Positions 34,096 through 46,053 of a stretch of DNA of 64,000 nucleotides are shown piece after piece. The notes under the pieces are model-generated. The model ran no database searches. It had not been told where the DNA came from and saw nothing but the letters and a program-made list of their open reading frames with translations. This DNA is from Steromphala cineraria (Eukaryota > Mollusca > Gastropoda > Trochida > Trochidae). The position numbers were made by a program, and so were the translations under genes. The stretch covers positions 53,111,727-53,175,726 of the forward strand of contig OU744732.1 of NCBI GenBank assembly GCA_916613615.1, given 5' to 3'. Positions within the stretch are counted from its first letter, which is position 1. Every line of letters begins with the position of its first letter.

Positions 34096-37000
34096 TGAGG
34101 AGTTGATAGCATTTGATTGTTTATGTAACTAGTATTCATGAAAATTGGACATGAGCTTTGGGCATCACTTCAAATGTAAGGATGTTTTTCGTTGAAAGCT
34201 AACAGTTATCGCATATGTTTAATATATGAGGTATGAATATGGAGGTAAATATAGGAGAAGTTTCGAATTCATATAACCGTATAGTTTTTTTGGTTCGTAC
34301 CATTTAAAGAAAATCATGAAACTAGTAGAGTTTTTTCCTTGACTGAGGATGACTCTGTGGCCATTACTGTTTCTCCTGCTATATATAGCTCTTGTTCTTG
34401 TACGATTTATTCTTGTGAGGTTTTCAAATTTGTAAGAGTTTCATTGTTTACCAAACTAAATTCGTTATTGAATAGAATATGTTCCCAAATTGGTTGAAGG
34501 TATTATTAACAGCTATTTCTATAGTGAAAGTCGAAATGACTTCTCATTTCATCACTTCGCAATTCATCATTTCCTCAAACGTATTTGCTGGTACATAACT
34601 TTAAAAGTATCTATCTTGAATGGTCGCGATGAAGTATCTGGCCTGTTAACAGTAGTCTTAAAGATAAGTTAGTCAACAATTTGCTTGAATATGAAACCTA
34701 ACTGATGTTAAAGCGATTTACTACCGAGAATAAAATATATCTTTCACCAGCTTTATAGATGTAAACACTGAAGACATTTCTCGTAGCTGTAAGAAGTAGT
34801 ATCATTTTCAAAGGAAGAAGTATATTTAGTATGTCAAATAATTTCAAATTTGTCAAGTCACTAATGTGTTAATCTACCTTACTGTATTCATGTGAATAAC
34901 TAATATTCAGAAGAGGAACCTCGGTGAGTAAATATTCAGATGTTATTTGACGTACAGCATCTTCATCTAATTTCTAAATGAGATTAACTCCATTTCCACC
35001 AACCTACATGTATTGATCGATAGCATCTATAATCACACAATTTGAGCTACTTTTTCATTTCATTTAAGGATTTGCAGAAATATGCATGTATAACGACTTC
35101 TTTAGTTTGCTTCGCCAAAAAACGTGTAACATTTAACAAAAGTTATACTCCCAAACGTCGTAAGTTTATAATTAAAAAATCGTGACCAAAACGATTTTGC
35201 ATTCCTTAAGTTACTTTATGACATCTATTATGCTTTTCGATTAACATTCTTATTCCGTTCAAAGTTTTATTTCTCTTCCTTAAAATTATAGGAAGAAATC
35301 TTGGAGAAAAAGAGGATTGTCTTCGTTACGATGAAACCCGCAAGCATCTGCTCGGAAATATCAATAACGATGCTTTTCCACATAACGATATTTGTTACGT
35401 AACCGTTTTAACTTCTCGCTAGTCTTCTTAATCATTCAAAGACTCAACTCAATACATCAGTTTTATAAGGATAGCATTCTATGGTTTCAAAACTATCAAT
35501 ATTCTAAAAACTATATAACTAACTTATTTTCACATATATCTCAACCCCCAATTGCCTTCGAGAACGTATCTATAACAATATCTTATATCTCAACCCCCAA
35601 CCGCCTGATTGGCCACTTCTATGTTTAGATATAAATATTTTTAAAGCATCTGTACCCAAAATTCTAAATACTTTTCTAACGTTAGTAAGAACATGTTCCA
35701 ATGATAGGACCAATTTCCAATACTGGACAATACACAGTATTTATGATAAAATATATATCCAAGGATCTTATTAAAAATCAGGATACAAGTAGAAATAAGG
35801 AGGAAATGAAGAGATGCCGGCCTTCATCAATACGGTAATGGTCTTGGTGAAGACGATCCCAGAGCGGCGCTATTTGAAGGCGATCGCGTATCCAGTTACA
35901 ACAAAAACTGCGAAGGGTCGGGCTTGATCCAAATCCACGGGATCGTTTCTTGGGGTGTCAGTGTCAGGTCGCCCTTCCTCTTTGATCAAATAAAGACTCG
36001 TTTTTCCTCATCATTTCCAAATTAGGGGACAATCGGCGCCGGTCTCTGACAGGCTGTTAGCGGGGAACGGTTACCTCTTGTTACAAAGTCCTTAGCGTTA
36101 TTTTACAGGTCTTAGGGGGTCTAAGGGAGGCAGGAGATCAGGTTCGCTTTGTAGAAGAGCTGAAAACACAAAGTAAATGCTCATCTGGCGAAGACCCGTA
36201 ATTTTCGTGAAGGAAACGGGGAGAAATTAACCTTTTTTTCCATCCCTCCTTCCAGCAGGCTGAGATAGTTGTTCAGGGTGCCTCCCCATCACCCCCTTTG
36301 GTAACGGGGAGAAATTAGCCCATTTCCTCACCCCCTATGAACTGTAGGAGACAATTAATTCAGGGTCCCCTCCCCCTACCCCTTTTAGCTATGGTTGCAG
36401 GTATAAAGTGTCCTCTTTTGTTCAAACAGATGTACATCAGTTTGGGCAATGGTGAAATATCAGAGACAAAAGAGATTATTGTATATCAATTTAGCAATTG
36501 AAGGAGGTTTTGAAGTGGCAGACATAAGAAAATCAATATTCCCTGGATAACAACTTCTTTGTAATGGGGAAATTACGAAATTCGGGGAAAATGCTTACAC
36601 TAAGCGTACACCTCTGAAGACTGTAGTTTCTAACAGCTTGACGTAACAAGACCTCTTGCAAAGCAAGTACAGATCTGTAGCGATCTACAGGTATCCAATG
36701 CAGAGGTTATACATCTCTGAAATTGCCAGTTCTCTCATATCTTATATTCAAAGAAATAATCGTTTACGAGAGGTATTACTTTTCAGAGATTGAACATAAA
36801 TCTAATGCTTACCCCCTTGTTATCGATTGTCATTTAGAGAAGCGTACAGTTAGCACTGTAACAAATTTCAATTTCTTAGATATAAGAATGGTAACTTATA
36901 TAACTAAAATAGCGTTGTAATTACTCTGTCATTTTCATCTCACTAACAATAAAAGTAGCTATTTATATATATAAATTAAAGTTGTTTATTGAAAGAAGTT

Positions 37001-38249
37001 TTTGCTAAATTGGGAAGTGTAAAAAAGGGACATGTGAAATTACCATTGGCACTTGCCGTTGGCGAATGAACTTTTAGAAAAAAATATTGAACCCTGGACA
37101 ACTTAAGGCACAAGGGTTTTCATGTCAGGCAATTTGAAGCTGCTTATTTCTGACATTAAGGACTGTTTTATGCGACTTGAGGGGTTTTCCAACAAACATT
37201 GTCATTTCCATAGAAACGGGAAACAAAACAGCGATGCGTCAAACAAATGTTGATTCATCGCAGTGGAAGATTTCCGCCCATTTCTAGAATACGTTCACCT
37301 CTGATTAAATGAATAGATGATTATCTGTTTAAAAGGCATTAAAATTCCAACAGAGATTTAAAAACTTTTCAAAACATGTTCAGCCCCCAAATCTTGATTT
37401 TTCACTCCACGTGAGTTTCTGGTCAAGCGGTCATTTCGACCCCTGACCTTTCCACTTGTGGCCACTCGAGGCTTGTAATGAAACAGAGCTGTCACCAGTC
37501 GCCTACTTCACGTGCAATAATCGAACATGGCAACGCATCAATGAGCCGCGATGTCAATTTCATACCAGTCACGTGACACCTTCTCACGGGTGACACGTGC
37601 ACAATACCAATTGTTGAATCATGTCCGAAAGATGCAATTAGAGACGATTTCAAGCTGTATGTTGGATTTGAGTACTGGAAAATGAAATAATTATTAGCTC
37701 TGCTGTTGAAGATTCCCACCCGAACTTTGTCTGGAGGGTTTGAGAGGGGACGGTCATCAATGCACTTAGCCCCAGTGACATAACGCTCGTCTCACCTGTT
37801 CAATCAAGGTGATTAGTCAACTTCTCACCTCACAGGTGTCCATAACTTACCTTACTGTTAAATATAAGAACACCTATGAGCAATGATAATTCCCAAGAAA
37901 GGAAACGCTCCTTAAAAGAAACGTCGCGCTTTCGTTTTATTTTTATTATTTTTTTACATTTCCCCGAATTCATTTTATTTTATGATAAATTAAGTATCCT
38001 CAGAGGGTCTCATTACTCAAACTGATCATCTCTTATATAGGTACACCTTTGAGAAATTATATTTCCCAAGTTAGACGACGCTCCTGTCAATTGTGATTGA
38101 TTAAAATAATTTTTAATATTCCTTAAAAAACATTATTTTATGCTAAATGAATTATCTCCAGCTAGAGGTTCAAACATCTCATTATTCGAACATATCATCA
38201 GTAGTCGTACCGGAAATTATCAATTATGAAGCAAAAACCACTTGAGACT
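34096..38249. other. non-coding stretch with GC-richer patches
   Basis: Patches at 35850-36400 (runs of CCCC/GGGGAGAAATTA) and 37380-37860 are GC-richer. The second has TCACGTGA at 37569-37576 and CACGTG at 37594-37599. ORFs in this span are short, AT-driven and without recognisable products. Confidence 0.35.
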
Positions 38250-38325
38250 ATTTTTGTGTGAACACCTTTAATTTTCTTCATCTTAAGTTGAGATTCGCAT
38301 AGCTTAGTTGTGAAATGGTACGTTG
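38250..38325 (-). mobile_element. decayed fragment of the TTAA MITE
   Basis: ATTTTTGTGTGAACACCTTT, AATTTTCTTCATCTTAAG and GATTCGCATAGCTTAG match the middle of copy 2 at 17640-17705. No TIR remains. Confidence 0.65.
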
Positions 38326-41300
38326 AGTTGAAACTGTTTCTTATGATTAAAGCATTATCTTGCAATCGGTTAAATAAATTTTGGTGTTTTTAATACCACT
38401 TTATCTTTAAAAAGTTTAAGACTACCTCATTCATCATTTAAAAACTATACTGTAACTACCTCTTCAGAAAGAATTTCAAGAAGTGCACAATATGAAGCTA
38501 AGGTCGCCTTAATCCTGCTTCTGTTTGTGTAAAAAAATACGTTCATTGTATACAATTGCAATACAGCGCTCCTTGCAAAATGACAAGTCCAAATGTATTG
38601 ATCAATCATGACATACAAACATATTTCAAAGAATCAGGATAGAGCACTAAATTATCACTATACAGCCCGGTAGCCCATGGCCAGTGGAAAAGAGTAATGA
38701 CTGATAGTCTGATGGACTAGTTGAATTTAAAGAAAATATGATCATGTTGATATATTTCGCTAGTCCGAATGGGTCTTGGCTAGTACTCCAGACATGCACT
38801 AGTCCGAAAGGATAGTACTGCAATAAGAATAATTTCGAACCCTTTAGAATTTATCGTCGTCTCAGATTTCCTTAAAAATGTTCTTTTTGGCCTCTCACAA
38901 GTCGCTTTGATGTCACTCTTCACATTTTCTTTTACAATCTCAAGCCCCTAAGGAACATACAACGTGCATCAATAGGCGCACCAAGCAGATGAACCTTACA
39001 ACCTTACCAAGGCACTTTGCAAAATTGGATCGCAATGTTACATAGTTCTTCAAACTATGTTGATCATATCACTCACACATTGACCCATTTAATGAGTACG
39101 CGAGATCATAAACATAATTGTATACTTAGACAAGATGAAAATAGTACAAGAAGGATAATTTAATTTTACAAAATCATTGCATAACATCCATTTTGCATAC
39201 AGAACTATTTTGTTTTTACTAAATGTTTTACTTTCGTTTGGCGATGTTACGTACTGTCGTCCTTAGACGTTGGGTTGTCGGGTACAGTACCATTCAAAAG
39301 AAAGAGTCAAGATAAAAATCTGTTACAAGACACAATTTCTTTCAGAAAAGATAAGTTTTCGTTGTCGATCTACGTCAGTATCGTTTTTATTCATCACTAG
39401 TGTCTATGTATATTGCCTCAAGGCTTAAAAGCCTTACAGAAAATTTGACACTGTTGATCATTTCTTGAGATAATATCATAAACATAGATTGTCATATGTT
39501 ACAGTTAGTGAAGGTCGACCTTTTGGCAACACATACAAATTACAACGGCTTATCAGTGAGAAAAATCAGGCGTGGTCCTCTTTTAGCATTGTCACTGTCA
39601 CCTTGTTTAACACGTGGTTGTTGTAGCCGTTTACAGGATGTAGATTGTTATCTCCCCTTTCAAAATGGCGCCCAAGGCTTGTAAAATGTCGGACTGTATT
39701 AAAAACGAATAAAGCTTTCAGTAAGGTAATTTTAGTATGCTCACACTGTCAGTGTAGAAATATGAAGCTGGATTATCGCAAATCTGGGTTTTTTCTTCAC
39801 ATTCGAAATCTAGAAGATGTCACGGTAACGAAAATCAGATGTTATCGAATATTCAAAATTGCCTGAGGGCAAAAAAAGAATATGAACAACGTTTCTTATT
39901 AGGATTTGTGTGAGGATGCGAAAGAACAAATAAAATTTGGCTTTCAACTTATTTTACAGTTAGTTTTTTAAAGATCTTGTCGTCTTTATGAACACAGTTT
40001 TTAAAGTGAGAACGTGATCTTTATCCTTTTACTCTGAATAAATATGTTGAAAGTTAGTTTAATGTTACTTTTCATAATTTTGACATCGTATTAACAAATT
40101 ATCCAATGAAGTGAATTAACATGTCTTTTCTTAATTTTTTTATGAAATAATATTTTCTTGTCGATTGTTAGACCAATGTATAATGTAGAAATTGTATGTA
40201 TCGCTTTATTCATTTTAAAAAAAACGCTATCGTCAAAATATGATATCCTTATAGCCTTTAGCAAGAAGACTTAGTTTACATCCTTAAGTGCCTTCCCAAT
40301 TTACAACTTAAATGATTCGTAATTAAGAAATTTGATCGGCAAGAATATTTCCCCTTTAGTTTGTCTTCTTGCAAGCATAAAGAATCTATTTCACTGAGAG
40401 AAGAAATTGACGTACTCAAGAACGAACAATATGGTTAAAAGATAGCACCTCGAGCGAAATGGATTCCCGTCAATCACATAGAAAGGTGTTCAATTTCAAG
40501 CCGGTCGACAGAAGACAGATACAATATCAATTTTGTTGAAGTATACTTACACGCCAAGGAGAGTCAGTGAATTAAGTTAACCCTCGGGCTAGCTTTTTTA
40601 TCCCGGACAAGAGTATCGGGTTCGAATCCCTGTTTATCACTGATAATAAACGCTTTATGATTGACAATATTGAGAAGCCAATTGACAGATACGAATGTAG
40701 TAAACTATCATGTGACAAGATTTCTACCATGTTGAACACTACTTCATGCTTACGTGGTTCTATGTTGCCAAGGGCCACTATTTTCGTCTCGAGCCACTGA
40801 CTTTCTAGAAAATATGTAAAAAGGAACTGTTTATATTATCGACACTGAAACTAAAATTTTGCTTGGTAACAAGATAAGATGTTAAACGTTAAACGGCTTA
40901 TTTAACAAACCCTTTACAAGAAAGTCTCTTTACTTACAGAATTGCAGGTTTAGGTAAAAGATCTTCATAAACACTAATGTGGTGTCTTTTAAAGGGACCA
41001 TTCGAGCGGAGTATTTTTGTGGAAACGAAATTCAGGAGGATTCACCTGTTTACATTTATATATGATTTTTAAAAGATTATTTCACACTTAATTTCAAAAA
41101 TGTTTGTGAGGTTAGCATTTCAGTTGTTCAAGATTTAACAATTTGACAAAACATAAAGTGTAAGGCTCAAAAAGTATAAACATCGTGAAATGAAGCCAAT
41201 CATCGAAACTACGATCGTGGAATGCATTACTACGACAAAATGCTTTCGTAACTGATAACTTTTATTATGAATTATTTGTAAATATGCCCCCATTCTTTCA

Positions 41301-42149
41301 ATCAAGTAGTTATTTCTTAATTTTGTTAATGAATAAGCATTATACAGCACATTTGTGTTCTGGCAATGCTAACATTCCAAAATGGCGGATGAGATCCGAT
41401 CGAGTGGTGCCTTTAAGGGGTATCTCTTATGTGCCCGTTGATTATGATGTTGATAGGAAAGTAGCATAGAAAGTATAAAAGATTTTTTCTTTTACATACA
41501 ACGTGTGGGTTTTGTATCTACATGTTATAAAGTTTTGGTATTCTTAGCTGTCTTCACGTGGCCTACTTCGACATCAAAGTTATCAAAACATATTAATGTG
41601 CACACTATATATCTGCTTTAGATCTCAACAAAAACAAACTAATCAACTTGAACTACACTCAATATGTAAATTTAGTTTGATATTTAGACGTGTGAGATGC
41701 AGACCAAATAAGGGATGTCTTACATACAGAACCTCTTTCTAAAATTTTATAGAAATTTCTTTCATCACAACATTTTATTCCAAAGGTTTCAATACTTGAC
41801 TGTGACACTATGCATTGTTTTCAAAGAAATTCGTAACATTTTAACTTCTTAGAGCCTGTTCAATCACATGCGATATCAGATATCCATTAAATCATATATC
41901 TCGCTTTTTAACAAATACAGGGAAAAAGCGAGATCGGCTCACATATACCTCAGATTTATGAACATATTGAAATAATAAACTAGGATCCAAAAGAAACGCT
42001 ATCAACTAAATATAAAGATATTTCTATCAACGGATGATTTCAAATGCCTGGAAAATGGTTACATAATTAAATGAAATATGTTACGTTAGACCACCACAAA
42101 CGTTACACATCACATCATATGGTGGCAGGTTGGCATGTTCTCGTCTCAT
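38326..42149. other. AT-rich non-coding stretch
   Basis: CTAGTCCGAA occurs twice near 38762 and 38808 (and once near 4549). Sequences like AAAATGGCGCCC (39661) and AAAATGGCGGAT (41379) open only very short frames. A B-box-like GGGTTCGAATCCC near 40618 is not part of a foldable tRNA. No gene is supported. Confidence 0.4.
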
Positions 42150-42806
42150 CTGAAGACTTGTTACCGATTTAATTTCTCATAAACGGTTCAGCTTGACGTG
42201 TTAGACACATTTTATTCGAGGTAAAACGTCGAGATTGGCATGCAATAAAAAAAAATCTAATTGTGTTTGATAAGCTCTGAAGACTTGTTACCGATTGCAT
42301 TTCTCAAAGACGGTTCAGCTTGACATGTTAGACACATTTTATTCGAGGTTCAAACATCGAGATAAAGAAATATAATTGTGTTTGATAAGCTTTGAAGACT
42401 TGTTACCGATTTAATTTCTCAAAGACGTTTCAGTATGACGTGTTAGACACATTTTATTCGAGGTTAAAACATCGAGATATAGAAATCTAATTGTGTTTGA
42501 TAAGCTCTGAAGACTTGTTGCCGATTTAATTTCTCAAAGACGTTTCAGCTTGACGTGTTAGACACATTTTATTCGAGGTAAAACATCGATATTGGCATGC
42601 AATAAAAAAAATCTAATTGTGTTTGATAAGCTCTGAAGACTTGTTACCGATTGAATTTCTCATAGTCTATTCAGTATGACATGTTAGACACATTTTATTC
42701 GAGGTAAAAACATCGGGATAAAGAAATCTTATTGTGTTTGATAAGCTCTGAAGACTTGTTACCAATTGAATTTCTCAAAGACGTTTCAGTATGACGTGTA
42801 AGACTC
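42150..42806. repeat. 115/127-bp satellite with long and short units
   Basis: About 5.5 units start at GAAGACTTGTTACCGATT (42152, 42278, 42393, 42508, 42634, 42750). Long units (about 127 bp) carry ATTGGCATGCAATAAAA. Short units (about 115 bp) have ATAAAGAAAT or ATATAGAAAT there. The order is long-short-short-long-short. Shared blocks include GTGTTAGACACATTTTATTC and TAATTGTGTTTGATAAGC. Confidence 0.95.
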
Positions 42807-44009
42807 TATCCAAACCTTCCCATTTATGGACAAACTCGGATGAAGATTTAATGTAAAGGTTGGGACTGCTGACAAGTGACGTCATTTGACGTTTGATTTT
42901 TTCCGTTACACATAGCAGTTTTGGAAATCATGACACATCGGTTGCCCATAAATGGTATAATAGTGACACATTTTATAACTGAAACAAATTTATTGTGAAA
43001 ATATAATTTAAATGAACGTCTGAACGACAAAAATGTTGACCCCTGCTCACTTTAGATTCATTTAGTAAGAAGGGGTTATCTCCCCTTTAATTGTGATTGG
43101 TTTCCGATGTATATCGTATTTCGTTCCAAGTCAATTCATTACAAAATGTGGTAAAGTTCTTTTGGACGGCATTTTAGAGCAGAGACAAAGTAGCTTCAAC
43201 AATTGGTTGATGTTTGACTACTATTATTTTAAAAAATCGAAATTTGATAAAGCAAACATGTGTTTGAACAAATTAAACTCTTCATTACTTTAACTAAAAT
43301 GATATACTTCAATCATACGGCACATCGTTTTCCAGTGCATAACTTAATGCTGTAAAGTGAGATTATCAACAGATTATGGATAAATATTTATCAGAAAACA
43401 CCAAAACAGGTACCCGTGTGCATGGTGTAAGGGAAGTAAGTCTTACACATCAAAGAAAAGAAAGCCGAGTGAAGAAAGAAGCGCACGTAAAATATTCCAA
43501 AAAATCCCATGAGGCAGAAGTAATCGAGAACATTTTAATCTTTCGTGTTTGGTCATTCTAATACTATTTCCTGATATTCTTAGTTCTGAAGCCTTTTGAT
43601 CTTTTATCTGGAAATTGTGCTCTACAACGGCCATTGTCCATATGGCAACAGTTTAAATAAAATACAATAAATTCATTTGATACTATCAATCGTGTTTTTA
43701 ATCAACAAAATGGACACAATTCACGGTAATGTTTCTACTAAAGCAAAAACTTAACATTATTCACAAGGTCATGAAAGAAATCCTGGCATGAACCAACGGG
43801 TCACAGGTAAATAGATGTTGTACAGTTTATCCCTTTGACATTATAAATTCACCAGGATTTACAGATTTTTCAACGTCGCACCTGCTGTACTTGTATAGCA
43901 TTGTGTATTTCGGAGAGCAGTATCTTCAATAGTACGGAGTCCTTTATCGGTTAAGAATCCACAGCGGGATTGCAACCCGAACCTCATTTATGCAACGTGG
44001 CACTTCCAT
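42807..44009. other. non-coding stretch
   Basis: The motif TTATCTCCCCTTTAA (complement of AAAGGGAGATAA) lies near 43077. Short ORFs here have no recognisable products. Confidence 0.4.
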
Positions 44010-44017
44010 ACCAACAT

Positions 44018-44298
44018 GAATGAATGAATGAATGAATGAATATTTATATAGCGCACATATCCATGCACTCGTGGTTGCTCAAGGCGCTTACATTGTTTCC
44101 CCTGGTCAATGGCATTATTTCACCGTCCGATCATTTTTCCCATTCAACTCCTTGGGGAGTATTCAACCGGCATCCATATGTGGCGCTCAGGTTAGGGACC
44201 ATTTTATGCCTCACAGGGTACCCATTCACAGCTGGGTGAACTGAGAAACACAACTGAGACACTGAGACACTGAGACACTGAGACACATAGAACAATTG
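44018..44298 (-). mobile_element. SINE-like retroelement with (TTCA)n tail
   Basis: The 281-bp insert begins with (GAAT)n, which on the minus strand is a (TTCA)n 3' tail. It is followed by ATATTTATATAGCGCACAT and GCTCAAGGCGCTTACA, and contains GGGTACCCATTCACAGCTGG. Near the other end is an (ACTGAGACACTG)n run (44248-44286). ACCAACAT flanks it on both sides (44010-44017 and 44299-44306), a plausible 8-bp target-site duplication. Similar sequences are recalled as common in marine molluscs. Orientation is inferred from the tail. Confidence 0.6.
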
Positions 44299-44677
44299 AC
44301 CAACATTCCAACCGGGCGTCAAGGAAAGCTTGAGATACAACAAGCAGTCGTCTAGGTTTTTATGATTTATTTGTACTTTTTCAATGAATTTTATTTTCAC
44401 ATATTGAACAACAAAACCACGCATATTGTTAAAGCTCATTGAGTCTAATGATGGGTGTTTATTTCTTCATATTGGATTTTTAAAATTAATAAACAAGCTT
44501 GTGGCTTTCCTTCTGACAAAAGTCTAAAAAAACAACTAAATCCAGTCTCCCAAAAACAACCAGAACGATATTTTCATTAAAATGCCTTCAAATCTAAATA
44601 TTATTATCATTTCACTCAATTATAAAGTTAAATACAGTTACGAAGTCAGTCAAGAGAAAATAGAGCCATTGGCTCTG

Positions 44678-45373
44678 TAGCTCATCAGGATTTATATCAA
44701 TTTTGCTTGAGGGTGTGGCAATTGTGGTTCCCCTCTTACTTGGGGCCACAGGATCACCAAACACTTAGTGGCATTTATTAGAAGCCACAGGGCCACAAAA
44801 GCTAATAATTATATCACCACTAGTCAAGGAGTCTGCACGCAAAGTTTCAGCTGTTTTGTCCTTATACTTTTGGAGAAGAGGATGAAAATAGGTTTCACCA
44901 ATTACAATTAATAATCATCACTAGTCAAGGAGTATGTTCACAAGGGGTTTAAACTTTCTGGGCCTTTTGCTACTGGAGAAGGTGAAAATAGGTTTTATGT
45001 GGCTGGCCCCTGTCGCCCTTATTTGGGGCCACAGGGCCACCAAAGCTACAATTTTTAATCCTCACTACTAGTCAATAGTCAACGAGTCTGTACACAATGT
45101 TTCAGCTTTCTAGGCCTTATGCTTCTGGAGAAGAAGATGAAAATACGTTTTAGGGCGCGGCCCTTGTGGCCCTTATTAGGGGCCACAGGCCCACCAAAGA
45201 CACAATTTGTAATCCTCTCTAGTCAATGAGTATGTACAAAAAGCTTCAGCTTTCTAGACCTTATGTCTATTGAGAGGAAGTCGAAAATGCACAAAGTTTA
45301 CGGACGGACGGGAGGACGCCGGACACCATGCCATGCGATAAGCCAATCGGGCCTTACAGGCCAGATGAGCTTA
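44678..45373 (+). mobile_element. family-C element, copy 1 (~0.7 kb)
   Basis: The ends are TAGCTCATCAGG and CCAGATGAGCTTA, a short imperfect inverted repeat. The interior holds about 4 tandem units of roughly 130 bp, each with GGGGCCACAGG-CCACCAAAG, TAATC-TCACTAGTCAA, GAGT-TGTACACAA and CTTCTGGAGAAGAAGATGAAAA. The right end has GACGGACGG, CGCCGGACACCATGCCATGC and GGGCCTTACAGGCC. It is non-coding. Ends of this kind (GTCCGTCCGT, GCCATGCCAT, GGGCCT) are familiar from molluscan genomes; class unknown. Confidence 0.8.
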
Positions 45374-46053
45374 AAATTGTGTGTGAACAACACAATACTT
45401 TCAGACCTTAAAAATTTAAGTTGGATCCGAAAGTGTTCTTTGGGTGTTTTGTTTTTTGTTGTTGCCATATCTCAATTTCGGAAATCTCGCCCGGAGACGA
45501 GAATTCGGCATGGAATCAAAATCAAGAAATCCTCGGAACCTGATCAACCCCTGTGTATTACAGACCCATATAAATTGAGTTACATAACGTGAACGTGATG
45601 CCTGGAACTTTTCTGGAGGGTTGAAATTAAGACTGATGGATTAATGTAATTAACGTGTTAGGTGGCTTCTTGCTCTTCCGTAAACAGGATGAACTCAAGA
45701 AAGAATAAATCATTAAATGGCGTGTATTCACGTCATTGCCTTCATTAAATAGCCCTTAGGTTTTGGATATGATTTCTGCTTCGTTAAGAGATTTTTTCCA
45801 CTTTTATAACACTTTTCATTTTAGATATTAGGGCCTACCATATTGTGAAAGAATCATTTTTAAACAAAATCCCGAGGATAAATTTCCATTGCTTGTCTTT
45901 AAGGTTTTACGTTACCATTTTAACCGGAACAACGACGCTAATGGCGGAACTTACCGAAGTGATGCTAAACAAAAACTCACTCTACACGTAGTTCTGATTG
46001 GTCACTAAGCAGTCATATACAGAAGGAAAGAGAACATTTGCGCATTCGTCAAA

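Noticed and set aside
29270..40630. tRNA B-box-like GTTCGAATCCC at 29279 and GGGTTCGAATCCC at 40618
   Set aside because: Neither has an A box at the right distance, nor can the flanks fold into an acceptor stem.
45263..45592. 109-codon ORF
   Set aside because: It starts inside the end module of family-C copy 1 and has no recognisable domain.
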